DNA from: Lachnospiraceae bacterium
GTDB lineage: Bacteria > Bacillota > Clostridia > Lachnospirales > Lachnospiraceae
DNA length: 29,181 nucleotides
Direction of reading: 5' to 3'
Assembly (NCBI GenBank): GCA_016301965.1
Contig: JAEDOO010000006.1
Location: 1 to 29,181, forward strand
This document shows, one piece after another, positions 14,861 to 22,779 of this stretch (the stretch's first letter is position 1; the number at the start of each line of letters is the position of its first letter). The notes below the pieces were generated by a model, which saw nothing but the letters and a program-made list of their open reading frames with translations, was not told the origin of the DNA and searched no databases. Made by a program: the position numbers and the translations under genes.

Positions 14861-16927
14861 CTATTTTGTCAAGAGCATAAGGATGTCGTTGCTTCTGGCG
14901 ATGAATTTGGTCATTTCGTCCGGAGACAGTGGTTTGTGGCTGAGGAGGGCCAGATCGTAGAGCTGTTCGCAGATCATGGGCACGTGCTCTCCTTCTTTGT
15001 TGTTTACCACGTATTCTACCAGCGGATGGTTGGCGTTGAGTACCAGGGTCACGCTTTCGCCGCCGAACATGCTGGCGTCCATGCCGTACATTTTCATCAT
15101 ATCCTGCATACGGCGGGTCTCTTCGCTTAAGGTGACCATAGCTGCTACATTGGCATTTTTGAGTCTTTCAACTTTAACTTCCAGTTTATCGTTAGACAGG
15201 GCTTTCTTGAAGACTTCGGACAGGGTCTCGGCTTCTTTCGTGAGATCTTCGCCATCGTTGTCTTTAAAGTCATCAGTCAGGTCGGCATCGATTCTCTGGA
15301 AGCGGATCTCCTGATTTTTCTGTTCAACATGACTGATAAAGGGTGTATCGATGTTGTGTTTCAGGATATAGGCATCCTTTTCCTGCTCGCGGAACATGTT
15401 GATGTACTGGCTCTGCTGTACTTCATCGGTCACATAGAACAGCGTGGTCTTTTCCGGTTCTTTTTCGGATTCTTCTGCTGTTTCCTCTGTCTTTGTCTCG
15501 TCTACAACTTCTGTCTCAGCAGTCTCTTTCTCCGGCTCCGGTTTCTTGTTTTCTTCGATGCAGTCTTTGAGGGTCAGATATTTGCCGTCAATGTTCTTAA
15601 ACAGCACATAATCCATCATTTTGTCGGAGAATTTGCTGTCTTTGATGCATCCGAATTTGATGAAAGGACTGATATCATCCCAGTATTTCTCGTAGCTTTC
15701 ACGGTCGGTCTTGCACATGCCGCTAAGCTTGTCAGCAACTTTCTTACTAATGTAATCAGAGATCTTCTTTACGAAGCCATCGTTCTGCAGTGCGCTTCGG
15801 GATACGTTAAGCGGCAGATCCGGGCAGTCGATCACACCTTTTAACAGCATCAAAAACTCCGGAATGACTTCTTTGATATTATCGGCGATAAATACCTGAT
15901 TGTTGTACAGTTTGATGGTACCTTCGATGGAATCGTACTCGGTATTGATCTTCGGGAAATACAGGATACCTTTAAGATTGAACGGATAATCCATGTTCAG
16001 ATGGATCCAGAACAGAGGCTCCTTGTAATCGTTGAATACTTTTCTGTAGAATTCCTTATATTCTTCCTCAGTACAATCGTTGGGATGCTTCATCCACAGC
16101 GGATGGGTATCGCTTAAGGAAACGGGACGTTTGTTGATCTTTACCTTGTCCTTTGCCGGGGAGATCTCTACGGTCTCTTTCTCACCGTTCTCATTCTCTT
16201 TTTCCTCGGTTTTGGCATCTTCGTGAATATGTTCTACCACTACATCGGTATCCAGAAGATCGGATTCATCGATGGTCTCATATTCCTGCTCTGCGTTGGC
16301 TTTGGCCAGATAGATGTTTACCGGCATGAAGGAACAGTATTTCTCGATAACCTCACGGGCACGGTATTCGTTGGCAAACTCCAGGCTGTCCTCATTCAAA
16401 AACAGCGTGATGCAGGTACCCACGGTATCCTTGTCACCATCTTTCATATCATACTCTGTACCGCCGTCGCACTCCCAGTGTACCGATTTTGCGCCCTCTT
16501 TGTAGGACAGAGTATCGATGTGTACCTCATCAGCTACCATAAATGCGGAATAGAAACCAAGGCCGAAATGACCGATGATCTGGTCTTCGTTGGTCTTATC
16601 TTTGTACTGTTCCAGGAACTGAGTAGCTCCGGAGAAAGCGATCTGTGTGATGTACTCTTCCACCTCATCCGCTGTCATACCAAGACCATTATCGATAAAC
16701 TGCATGGTCTTGGCTTCCGGATCCACAATGACCTGGATCTTGGCTTTATAATCCTCCGGCAGCTGATACTCGCCCATCACGTCCAGTTTTTTCAGCTTGG
16801 TGATGGCATCGCATCCGTTGGAAATCAGCTCACGCATGAAAATATCGTGATCGGAATACAACCATTTTTTAATGATCGGAAAAATATTATCGCTGTTGAT
16901 AGACAGATTGCCATGTTTCTCTGCCAT
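14861..16927 (-). CDS. htpG: Molecular chaperone HtpG (Hsp90 family)
   Basis: ATP-dependent dimeric chaperone that remodels late folding intermediates. The 688-residue protein has the GHKL ATPase signatures ELISNGCDA (33-41), IDNGLGM (78-84) and GHFGLGFYSAFMV (119-131). The middle-domain catalytic arginine loop is NVSRSALQND (Arg377, Gln381). It is about 55-60 residues longer than E. coli HtpG. Two charged insertions account for most of this: one near 235-262 at the usual linker, and an acidic, Glu/Thr-rich stretch at 460-494 within the middle domain. GGAG lies 11 nt before the ATG. It has its own promoter and is monocistronic. Confidence 0.95.
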   Translation of the reverse strand: MAEKHGNLSINSDNIFPIIKKWLYSDHDIFMRELISNGCDAITKLKKLDVMGEYQLPEDYKAKIQVIVDPEAKTMQFIDNGLGMTADEVEEYITQIAFSGATQFLEQYKDKTNEDQIIGHFGLGFYSAFMVADEVHIDTLSYKEGAKSVHWECDGGTEYDMKDGDKDTVGTCITLFLNEDSLEFANEYRAREVIEKYCSFMPVNIYLAKANAEQEYETIDESDLLDTDVVVEHIHEDAKTEEKENENGEKETVEISPAKDKVKINKRPVSLSDTHPLWMKHPNDCTEEEYKEFYRKVFNDYKEPLFWIHLNMDYPFNLKGILYFPKINTEYDSIEGTIKLYNNQVFIADNIKEVIPEFLMLLKGVIDCPDLPLNVSRSALQNDGFVKKISDYISKKVADKLSGMCKTDRESYEKYWDDISPFIKFGCIKDSKFSDKMMDYVLFKNIDGKYLTLKDCIEENKKPEPEKETAETEVVDETKTEETAEESEKEPEKTTLFYVTDEVQQSQYINMFREQEKDAYILKHNIDTPFISHVEQKNQEIRFQRIDADLTDDFKDNDGEDLTKEAETLSEVFKKALSNDKLEVKVERLKNANVAAMVTLSEETRRMQDMMKMYGMDASMFGGESVTLVLNANHPLVEYVVNNKEGEHVPMICEQLYDLALLSHKPLSPDEMTKFIARSNDILMLLTK

Positions 16928-16992
16928 AGTAAATCACACTCCTTTTTTGTTTTGCAGGACAGATCTTTATTACGTCCTCTGTTATAGAAGGT

Positions 16993-17021
16993 AGTTTAGT
17001 ACGGCAGTTTTCATTTGTCAA
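16993..17021 (-). promoter_or_regulatory. Promoter of htpG
   Basis: On the minus strand TTGACA (17016-17021), 17 nt, TAAACT (16993-16998). No CIRCE or other heat-shock inverted repeat is visible. Confidence 0.75.
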
Positions 17022-17022
17022 G

Positions 17023-17061
17023 AAAAAATCAGCACTCAATCGAGGTGAGTGCTGATTTTTT
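17023..17061. terminator. Bidirectional terminator between the GGDEF/EAL gene and htpG
   Basis: A 16-nt arm (17023-17038) pairs perfectly with 17046-17061 around a 7-nt loop, with six As on one side and six Ts on the other. It ends the GGDEF/EAL transcript 10 nt after its stop, and it abuts the htpG -35 box. Confidence 0.9.
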
Positions 17062-17070
17062 ATATTTATT

Positions 17071-19704
17071 TTATTCTTTTTCCTGTATGGCTTTCAGTAT
17101 CTTGCTTATATGAAGGGGATAACCAAAATAATACCCCTGTAAAAGCTCAGGTTCCATGCGGCAGACAGCCTCTGCATAATTCTGGTTCTCTATTCCTTCC
17201 ACACAGACTCGAACACCGATTTCATGCGCAAGCTCGATCATGCTCTTCATCAGCTTGTAATCAAAACTGTTTTCCATGGCGCGAAATGTGAAATCTCTAT
17301 CCAGTTTAATGATACTTGGTTTTGTCATAGAAATATTAATAAAATTGGAATACCCGGTTCCAAAATCATCTACAGCTACCAGAAATCCGCAGTCACGCAT
17401 CTTTCCCCACATCTTTCTGACCACCTGATTATTGTCCAGCAGCTGGCTTTCTGTCAGCTCCACGATCAAGGCATCATATGGCAGCCCATTTTCAGCCAAT
17501 ATCTGTTCTAGATCCAGATAGAATGCGCTTTTTTTCAACTGGACAGGGGACAGATTCACAGAGATCCGAAAGTCCGGATCCAGCAGACGGCATTGCCGGC
17601 AAGCCTCTGCACTTCGCTCGGCCACCCACCTGCCCACAGGAACAATCAGGCTGCTCTGTTCCAAAAGAGGGATAAACTCCGCCGGTGATATCCTCTCTCC
17701 ACTCTCCCTTGTATATCTAAGCAGTGCCTCCGCACAGATTATTCTGTGGGTATGCGCATCCACTATGGGCTGGAAAACAACTTCGAAACCCACAAAATTA
17801 TTTTTTACAGATTTTCGCATTTCCTGCAGCATAAGGCTGCGGCTGAAAGACTGCAGGAAATCTTCTTCCTGGAAAGTATACGACTGATTCCGGCCGGCGG
17901 CTTTTGCCCTGCCCAGAGCAAATTGGGATTTTTTCATAGCCGTAGTATAACTGCACTCTCTGTAATCCGCTGCCTCAAGAATACCCGCAGAGATCGTGAA
18001 GACCACCTCATAATTCATATTGCTGATCATTTCTTCGATACTGCATCGAATCTTCTGATAAAGTGCTTTCGCTTCCGGAGCAGATCCTGTATAGTCCGCC
18101 ACAATAAATTCATCGCCCAGCATTCGAAACAGTTCCTGTTTGTCGGAAATTACATTTTCCATGGAAATCACAGTGCTTCGCAGAATAAAATCTCCGTATT
18201 TACCCCCAAACTGCTCATTGATCTCGCGAAACTCGTCAATTCCTATACGAAGGATAAATCCTCTGTCACTTTTTTTCAGAACTTCCTCATACCTTTTTTC
18301 AAAGGATGTTTCTCCCAAAAGTCCGCTGACATTATCCGCCATCTGTCGGGTACCGATCTCGTTAATGCAGCCGATCAAAAAAGCGGGATTTCCGTTACTC
18401 TGCCGGATCACCTTGCCTTTGCAATTGATCCAGACAGGCTGGCGGCTTCTGCTCATCCAGCGATAGCAGATATTATGTTCCTCCATATCTCCCCTGCTCA
18501 ACGCTTCCAGCTGTACCATCAGTTCCTGCTGATCTGGTTCATAAACAAACTCACGATGCGCTTCAAGGACATGTGTAAACCTTTTGTCAGGAATAGCAAA
18601 TCGTTCCACCGCTCGGTCAGAAATATAGTAAATATCTCTGATCATATCATATATGTAAAGATAATCGTTCATGCATTCGGAAAACGTCTGCATTAGTTCA
18701 CGTACTGCAATAAATGTCTCTTCCCGCAGCAAAAGATCTCCCAATGCCCTGTCTATTCCATGAGTTTTTTTCTCTTCCAGAAGTTTTTCTGTATAAATGG
18801 TATAGCGTCCCTTTCCAGCTCTTTTCGAAACATACATCGCCTGATCCGCACAGAAAAACAGCTTACCATAGTCACGACCGCACACTTTCGTTGTACTGAT
18901 TCCCATACTGACCCGAGTATAAAATTCCTCATGGAAAAAGCAAAGCCGTTTAAATATTCTGTCAGCCACTGCATGCAGATCTTCCGGCAGCTCCATGAAC
19001 AGTACAAATTCATCTCCGCCCATTCGTACAGCCACATCTTTCATCCGACAGGCGGAACGCAGCGCATCTGCTATCTTTTTGAGCACTGCGTCACCAAACT
19101 GATGTCCCCGACAGTCATTGATCGATTTAAATTCATCTACATCAAAAACAAACAGCGCATATTCCTGATCCTGTCGTGACAGCAGTCTTTCCCGGATCAC
19201 CATCTCTCCGCTCACATGATTCAAAAGACCTGTCATCAGATCCATTGTCGCTTTTTGTTTCATTTCCCCGGCAAAGATTTCCTTTTCCCGCTGATCAGTA
19301 ATATCTTTTAGATAGACAAGTCCCAGTATGTCCTTAGTATCCTCATCCTCCATTATCTGCACCGTCTTATTTACCCAGACCCCTTTTTCTTTGACATCCC
19401 TGGTTCGATATTCTATCGAAGCGGAAGTGATGCCTCTGGCATAAATATTCAAAAGTTTATCACAGGTATCCAGACGCCGATAAGCACTCATACAGTCATC
19501 TGCCACCCGACGCGACCATCGCGAACAGTATTCATTATATGAACAGGGAGCATGCATACTTACTGCAGATAACACTTTCACTTCTTCATCATCTGTTACA
19601 TGCTGAGAAAATTCTTCCTCAATCAGATCTTTGCTGAAATTGACCTGATAGACAACGATAGATTCATTCATGACTGCCTGTCTGTACTGTTTTTCATACT
19701 GCAT
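17071..19704 (-). CDS. PAS/GGDEF-PAS-like/GGDEF-EAL protein, putative bifunctional c-di-GMP enzyme
   Basis: An 877-residue cytoplasmic protein without membrane segments. Order: N-terminal PAS-like region (about 10-140), first GGDEF domain with intact GGDEF (229-233) and an RxxD inhibitory site (Arg220-Asp223), a second PAS-like region (about 345-450), a second GGDEF domain with a degenerate site LGDEF (529-533), and a C-terminal EAL domain. The EAL domain keeps the metal and catalytic residues: Glu659 (EALLR), Asn717, Glu749/Glu752, Asp779-Asp780 (DDFGTG), Lys800, Glu836 and Gln856. Both synthesis and breakdown of c-di-GMP are therefore possible. The start ATG at 19704 has AAGAAGG 7 nt upstream; an in-frame ATG at 19812 is an alternative and would add 36 residues. 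The signal it senses is unknown. Confidence 0.9.
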   Translation of the reverse strand: MQYEKQYRQAVMNESIVVYQVNFSKDLIEEEFSQHVTDDEEVKVLSAVSMHAPCSYNEYCSRWSRRVADDCMSAYRRLDTCDKLLNIYARGITSASIEYRTRDVKEKGVWVNKTVQIMEDEDTKDILGLVYLKDITDQREKEIFAGEMKQKATMDLMTGLLNHVSGEMVIRERLLSRQDQEYALFVFDVDEFKSINDCRGHQFGDAVLKKIADALRSACRMKDVAVRMGGDEFVLFMELPEDLHAVADRIFKRLCFFHEEFYTRVSMGISTTKVCGRDYGKLFFCADQAMYVSKRAGKGRYTIYTEKLLEEKKTHGIDRALGDLLLREETFIAVRELMQTFSECMNDYLYIYDMIRDIYYISDRAVERFAIPDKRFTHVLEAHREFVYEPDQQELMVQLEALSRGDMEEHNICYRWMSRSRQPVWINCKGKVIRQSNGNPAFLIGCINEIGTRQMADNVSGLLGETSFEKRYEEVLKKSDRGFILRIGIDEFREINEQFGGKYGDFILRSTVISMENVISDKQELFRMLGDEFIVADYTGSAPEAKALYQKIRCSIEEMISNMNYEVVFTISAGILEAADYRECSYTTAMKKSQFALGRAKAAGRNQSYTFQEEDFLQSFSRSLMLQEMRKSVKNNFVGFEVVFQPIVDAHTHRIICAEALLRYTRESGERISPAEFIPLLEQSSLIVPVGRWVAERSAEACRQCRLLDPDFRISVNLSPVQLKKSAFYLDLEQILAENGLPYDALIVELTESQLLDNNQVVRKMWGKMRDCGFLVAVDDFGTGYSNFINISMTKPSIIKLDRDFTFRAMENSFDYKLMKSMIELAHEIGVRVCVEGIENQNYAEAVCRMEPELLQGYYFGYPLHISKILKAIQEKE

Positions 19705-19852
19705 GATTTTGCCTTCTTTCCTTTGTTTCTCTATATAGCTTACCGCATTTCGGCATTTTTTTCCACATACAGTTTTTCCTGGGCAGACAGATTTTTTCTC
19801 TTCTGTCCTCATATCTGTTTCTTTTGGATATTTTCACTGTACTATAGGACAC

Positions 19853-19890
19853 AAAAAAGCTGCCGCCAGAATTCACATCCGAACGACAGC
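19853..19890 (-). terminator. Terminator after the HAD/acidic-protein operon
   Basis: A 7-bp stem (GCTGCCG 19859-19865, CGACAGC 19884-19890) with an 18-nt loop; on the minus strand it ends in six Ts. Confidence 0.65.
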
Positions 19891-19908
19891 CGTTTCCCTT
19901 GTTCTAAA

Positions 19909-20172
19909 TCACACTTCCAGTATCAGATAAGTACCGTCTCCCACAGCAAATACTTCCGAAGCTTCCAGAAGATCATCGTCCGACATACCTTCCACATCTG
20001 CACCGGCAGACTCCATATATTCTCTGACTTCCTTAACGGACTGTACAACTACCGCCATACAGTCTTCCAGAAACTCCTCTGCCTCCTCATACGTCTCCGC
20101 CACAGGCTCATCGTAAAGCTGTCCCTGATTTTTCAGAAAAGCAAGAATGCACTCTTCACTGTATTCTCCCAT
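19909..20172 (-). CDS. Small acidic hypothetical protein
   Basis: An 87-residue, strongly acidic, probably helical protein that I do not recognise. Runs such as YEEAEEFLED and MSDDDLLEA give it a high negative charge. There is no signal peptide or membrane segment. The start is ATG at 20172, 8 nt after GGAGG. That ribosome site begins 2 nt after the HAD stop codon, so translation is probably coupled to the HAD gene upstream. A role as partner or regulator of that phosphatase is possible but unsupported. Confidence 0.7.
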   Translation of the reverse strand: MGEYSEECILAFLKNQGQLYDEPVAETYEEAEEFLEDCMAVVVQSVKEVREYMESAGADVEGMSDDDLLEASEVFAVGDGTYLILEV

Positions 20173-20186
20173 ACCGCATACCTCCA

Positions 20187-20975
20187 TCAAACAAATGTTC
20201 CATCTAAAATTCTTTGCAGTCCGTGTTCTACTGTATCCGTATGACGACAACACATATCCCTGACTCCCGGCACCGCTGTATGCATCGTCACAGGCATTCC
20301 CACATACGAAAGCATCTCCAGATCGTTGTAGTTGTCACCGAAAGCCACACATTCCTCCGGAGCTATCCCCAGACGCTTAAGGATTTGTTCCAGCCCGGTG
20401 CGTTTATTGACATGCTTAGGCATCATATCCAGCCAGGCATTGCCGCTGGTCACCACATGCACCCGGTCGCCATATCTGTCCTGCCAGTATTTTGCATGAG
20501 ATTCTATACCATCTCTGGCATAAACCGATATTTTAAAGTAAGGCTCCTGTGTGGCAAAAATATCCTCCACTACGGTCACATTATTTTTCACCACATCACG
20601 CATGTGCACCACATAAGATTCTTCCTTTGGCATCAGGTAACTGGTGTGGATTCCGGACAAAAGAATCTCTTCTCCCGGTCTGGAGAGTATATCCTGCATG
20701 ATCTCCTGTCCAAGCTTTCTGTCCATCAGCTCCAGATGAAGCATATCCTGATCACAGAAGCTAAGGCAGCCATTCTCACAGATATAGGCGATCTCATCCG
20801 CCACAGGAGCAAACAGCCGTCGCTGATTGTCATACTGGCGTCCACTGGCAGAGACAAAGCGAATGCCCTTCTCCGTATACAGGCGATGGATCAGTTTGCA
20901 GGTATCCTCCCGCAAAGACTGCGCTCCATTAAGAAGCAATGTTCCGTCCAGATCACTGGCTATCAGTTTAATCAT
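20187..20975 (-). CDS. Cof-type HAD-IIB family phosphatase
   Basis: A 262-residue HAD-superfamily hydrolase of the Cof/YidA type, which dephosphorylates sugar phosphates, nucleotides or cofactor intermediates. Motif I is SDLDGTL with nucleophile Asp8 and Asp10; motif II is SASGRQ; motif III is Lys in the HVNKRTGLE segment; motif IV is GDNYND. The cap between motifs II and III is of the C2B type, as judged by length. The substrate cannot be predicted. GAGGGAG lies 7 nt before the ATG at 20975. The small acidic-protein gene follows after 14 nt. Confidence 0.9.
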   Translation of the reverse strand: MIKLIASDLDGTLLLNGAQSLREDTCKLIHRLYTEKGIRFVSASGRQYDNQRRLFAPVADEIAYICENGCLSFCDQDMLHLELMDRKLGQEIMQDILSRPGEEILLSGIHTSYLMPKEESYVVHMRDVVKNNVTVVEDIFATQEPYFKISVYARDGIESHAKYWQDRYGDRVHVVTSGNAWLDMMPKHVNKRTGLEQILKRLGIAPEECVAFGDNYNDLEMLSYVGMPVTMHTAVPGVRDMCCRHTDTVEHGLQRILDGTFV

Positions 20976-21059
20976 ATGTATTCTCCCTCTCGGGCTGCTA
21001 TGCCCATATATTAAAACGTTATTTGTCAGTCTGCAACCAGGCAGCTGTATTTTTCACTC

Positions 21060-21065
21060 ATTATA
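21060..21065 (-). promoter_or_regulatory. Possible -10 element of the HAD gene
   Basis: Perfect TATAAT on the minus strand, 85 nt upstream of the HAD start. No good -35 is found at 16-18 nt. Confidence 0.4.
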
Positions 21066-21102
21066 CAATAAAACATGCTTTAATTCGTCAGCTTGTACAA
21101 AT

Positions 21103-22500
21103 TCAAAACCAGCAGGAAAACAATGCGTCTACGGCCTGTTCCACCTGATCTGTCGGCATAGTGGCATAGCCAAGAAGCAGACAATCCTTCACCGGATGAT
21201 CTCCGGGGGTCTGAAAAAAATCCGACAGACAATACAGCCGGATTCCCGCCACACCGGCTTTTTCACGGTACAGCTCAACCTCCTGCTCCCACTCTGTCTC
21301 CATCACAATATGAAGCCCTGCGTTTTCCCCATGGATCTTCACTGGAATACTCTGCCTTTTTACTGCCGCCACCAGACGGTCATGTTTTTCTTTATAGATA
21401 CCTCTCATACGGTTCAAATGACGCTCAAAATGCCCCTGACGAATAAACTGTTCCATGACCCGCTGGTCCACCCTGGACACTGTTGTGGAAAAACAGGAAG
21501 CACGCTCCTCATACAACGGCAAAAGAGACTTCGGCAGCACCATATAGCTGATACGGATAGAGGGCGCAATAGACTTGGAAAACGTTCCCAGATAGATCAC
21601 ATGCTTACCTCCGTCATACCCCTGCAGCGCCGGCAGCGGATGACCCGTATAACGAAATTCACTGTCGTAATCATCCTCAAGGATATATCGTCCCTCTTTT
21701 TCCCTGGCCCAGCGGATCAGCTGTGTCCGCCGCTCCATGGGCATCACTGTGCCTGTTGGAAACTGATGCGACGGCATCACATAGGCAATGTCCGCGCCAC
21801 TATCCGAAAGCTCCTCCACGCACATCCCCGCATCATCCATCCCCACTGCCGTCACACTATACCCCAGCGTTTTAAAACAATGATAAGCATTCAGATACGT
21901 AGGATTTTCCATGGCAATCCGCCGATTCTTTCCCAGAATCACAGAGAGCAGCATCAGCAGATAATCATTTCCCGCACCGATCACGATCTGAGAAGCCGAA
22001 CATTCCACACCTCTGGCATAATGCAGATACTCACGCAGAGCCTCACGAAGCCCTGGATCGCCCTGCGCCTGCCCCTGCTGGAACATGTGCTGCTCCGTAT
22101 CCAGGATCGCCGTCCTGGCCAGCCGGTTCCACGTAGCAAAAGGGAATCCATTCTCATCAATGCCATTCAAAGAAAAATCATACCGCCACGCCACCGGTTC
22201 CTCACTGTCCAAAACGTCCGCACATTCCTCCAGCGGCAGCTCATACAAAGTTTCCACATCACACACAAAAAAACCCTTGCAAGGCACAGGAGCAATATAT
22301 CCCTCGTCCTGCAGCTTAGCATAAGCCAGATCCACCGTACTGCGGCTCACCTGCAGACACCCTGCCAAAGATCTCGCCGAAGGAAGCTTCACCCCACACT
22401 CCATCCGCCCACTGCGGATCTCACTGCGGATATACTCATAAATCTGCTCATACAACGGAGTCTTCTTATCAGCATCCAGAAGAATCGTCAACTCCCTCAC
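21103..22500 (-). CDS. MocR/PdxR-family regulator (GntR helix-turn-helix fused to aminotransferase domain)
   Basis: A 465-residue transcription factor built from an N-terminal winged helix (about 14-75; LPSARSLAGCLQVSRSTVDLAY) and a C-terminal fold-type I aminotransferase domain. The PLP-binding lysine is Lys309 in YLGTFSKSIAPS, with the ring-stacking Asp277 in LEDDYDSEFRY. Family members sense PLP and often control vitamin B6 (PdxR) or GABA (GabR) genes. No pdxST or aminotransferase target lies beside it, so the regulon is unknown. The start is GTG at 22500, with GAGGTG 7 nt upstream. Hairpin copy 4 lies 28 nt before the start codon. Confidence 0.9.
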   Translation of the reverse strand: MRELTILLDADKKTPLYEQIYEYIRSEIRSGRMECGVKLPSARSLAGCLQVSRSTVDLAYAKLQDEGYIAPVPCKGFFVCDVETLYELPLEECADVLDSEEPVAWRYDFSLNGIDENGFPFATWNRLARTAILDTEQHMFQQGQAQGDPGLREALREYLHYARGVECSASQIVIGAGNDYLLMLLSVILGKNRRIAMENPTYLNAYHCFKTLGYSVTAVGMDDAGMCVEELSDSGADIAYVMPSHQFPTGTVMPMERRTQLIRWAREKEGRYILEDDYDSEFRYTGHPLPALQGYDGGKHVIYLGTFSKSIAPSIRISYMVLPKSLLPLYEERASCFSTTVSRVDQRVMEQFIRQGHFERHLNRMRGIYKEKHDRLVAAVKRQSIPVKIHGENAGLHIVMETEWEQEVELYREKAGVAGIRLYCLSDFFQTPGDHPVKDCLLLGYATMPTDQVEQAVDALFSCWF

Positions 22501-22528
22501 GTCATTTCACCTCATTCTTTCAAAAACA

Positions 22529-22716
22529 GGAGCCACCATGCAATTGCCGCTGCACTTATATATATTGTTCTGAAAAACCCTCCGAAAACGCCGGCACTTA
22601 GCGAGAGCAAGCCAAAGGCGCAGTCTCGAGCTTAGTACCGCTGCGTTAGAGGCGGAGCGAAAGCGAGTTTTTCAGAACAATATATATAAGTGCAGCGGCA
22701 ATTGTATGGTGGCTCC
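22529..22716. repeat. Long hairpin element, copy 4 (second core type)
   Basis: Arms of 50 nt (22529-22578 and 22667-22716) match at 49 of 50 positions, the exception being a G-T pair. They enclose an 88-nt centre different from the other three. The centre is itself folded: CGAGA (22602-22606) with TCTCG (22624-22628), containing GCC/GGC, and CCGC with GCGG further right. The right arm runs into a 38-nt tandem repeat derived from the glnS end, so the right arm is probably native and the left a copy. It lies between co-directional glnS and the MocR-type gene. Confidence 0.85.
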
Positions 22717-22779
22717 GTCACTCACCACTATTTCAGCAATTGTATAGTGACTCCGTCACTCACCACTATTTCGGCAATT
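22698..22779. repeat. 38-nt tandem repeat overlapping the end of glnS
   Basis: Unit 1 (22698-22735) and unit 2 (22736-22773) are followed by the first 6 nt of a third (22774-22779). Over 44 aligned positions the units differ at three, all G/A. Unit 2 includes the glnS stop codon (22766-22768); unit 1 carries a second copy of the stop and its preceding codons. The left part of unit 1 forms the outer right arm of hairpin copy 4. Confidence 0.85.

Noticed and set aside
16928..17022. CIRCE (HrcA) heat-shock operator upstream of htpG
   Set aside because: No TTAGCACTC-N9-GAGTGCTAA dyad. The nearby CAGCACTCA/TGAGTGCTG pair resembles it, but it is a terminator stem flanked by A and T runs and lies upstream of the -35 box.
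20827..22635. Long plus-strand open frame of about 600 codons
   Set aside because: It is antisense to the MocR-type regulator, has no ribosome site, is rich in His/Arg/Gln runs typical of antisense reading, and shows no protein family.
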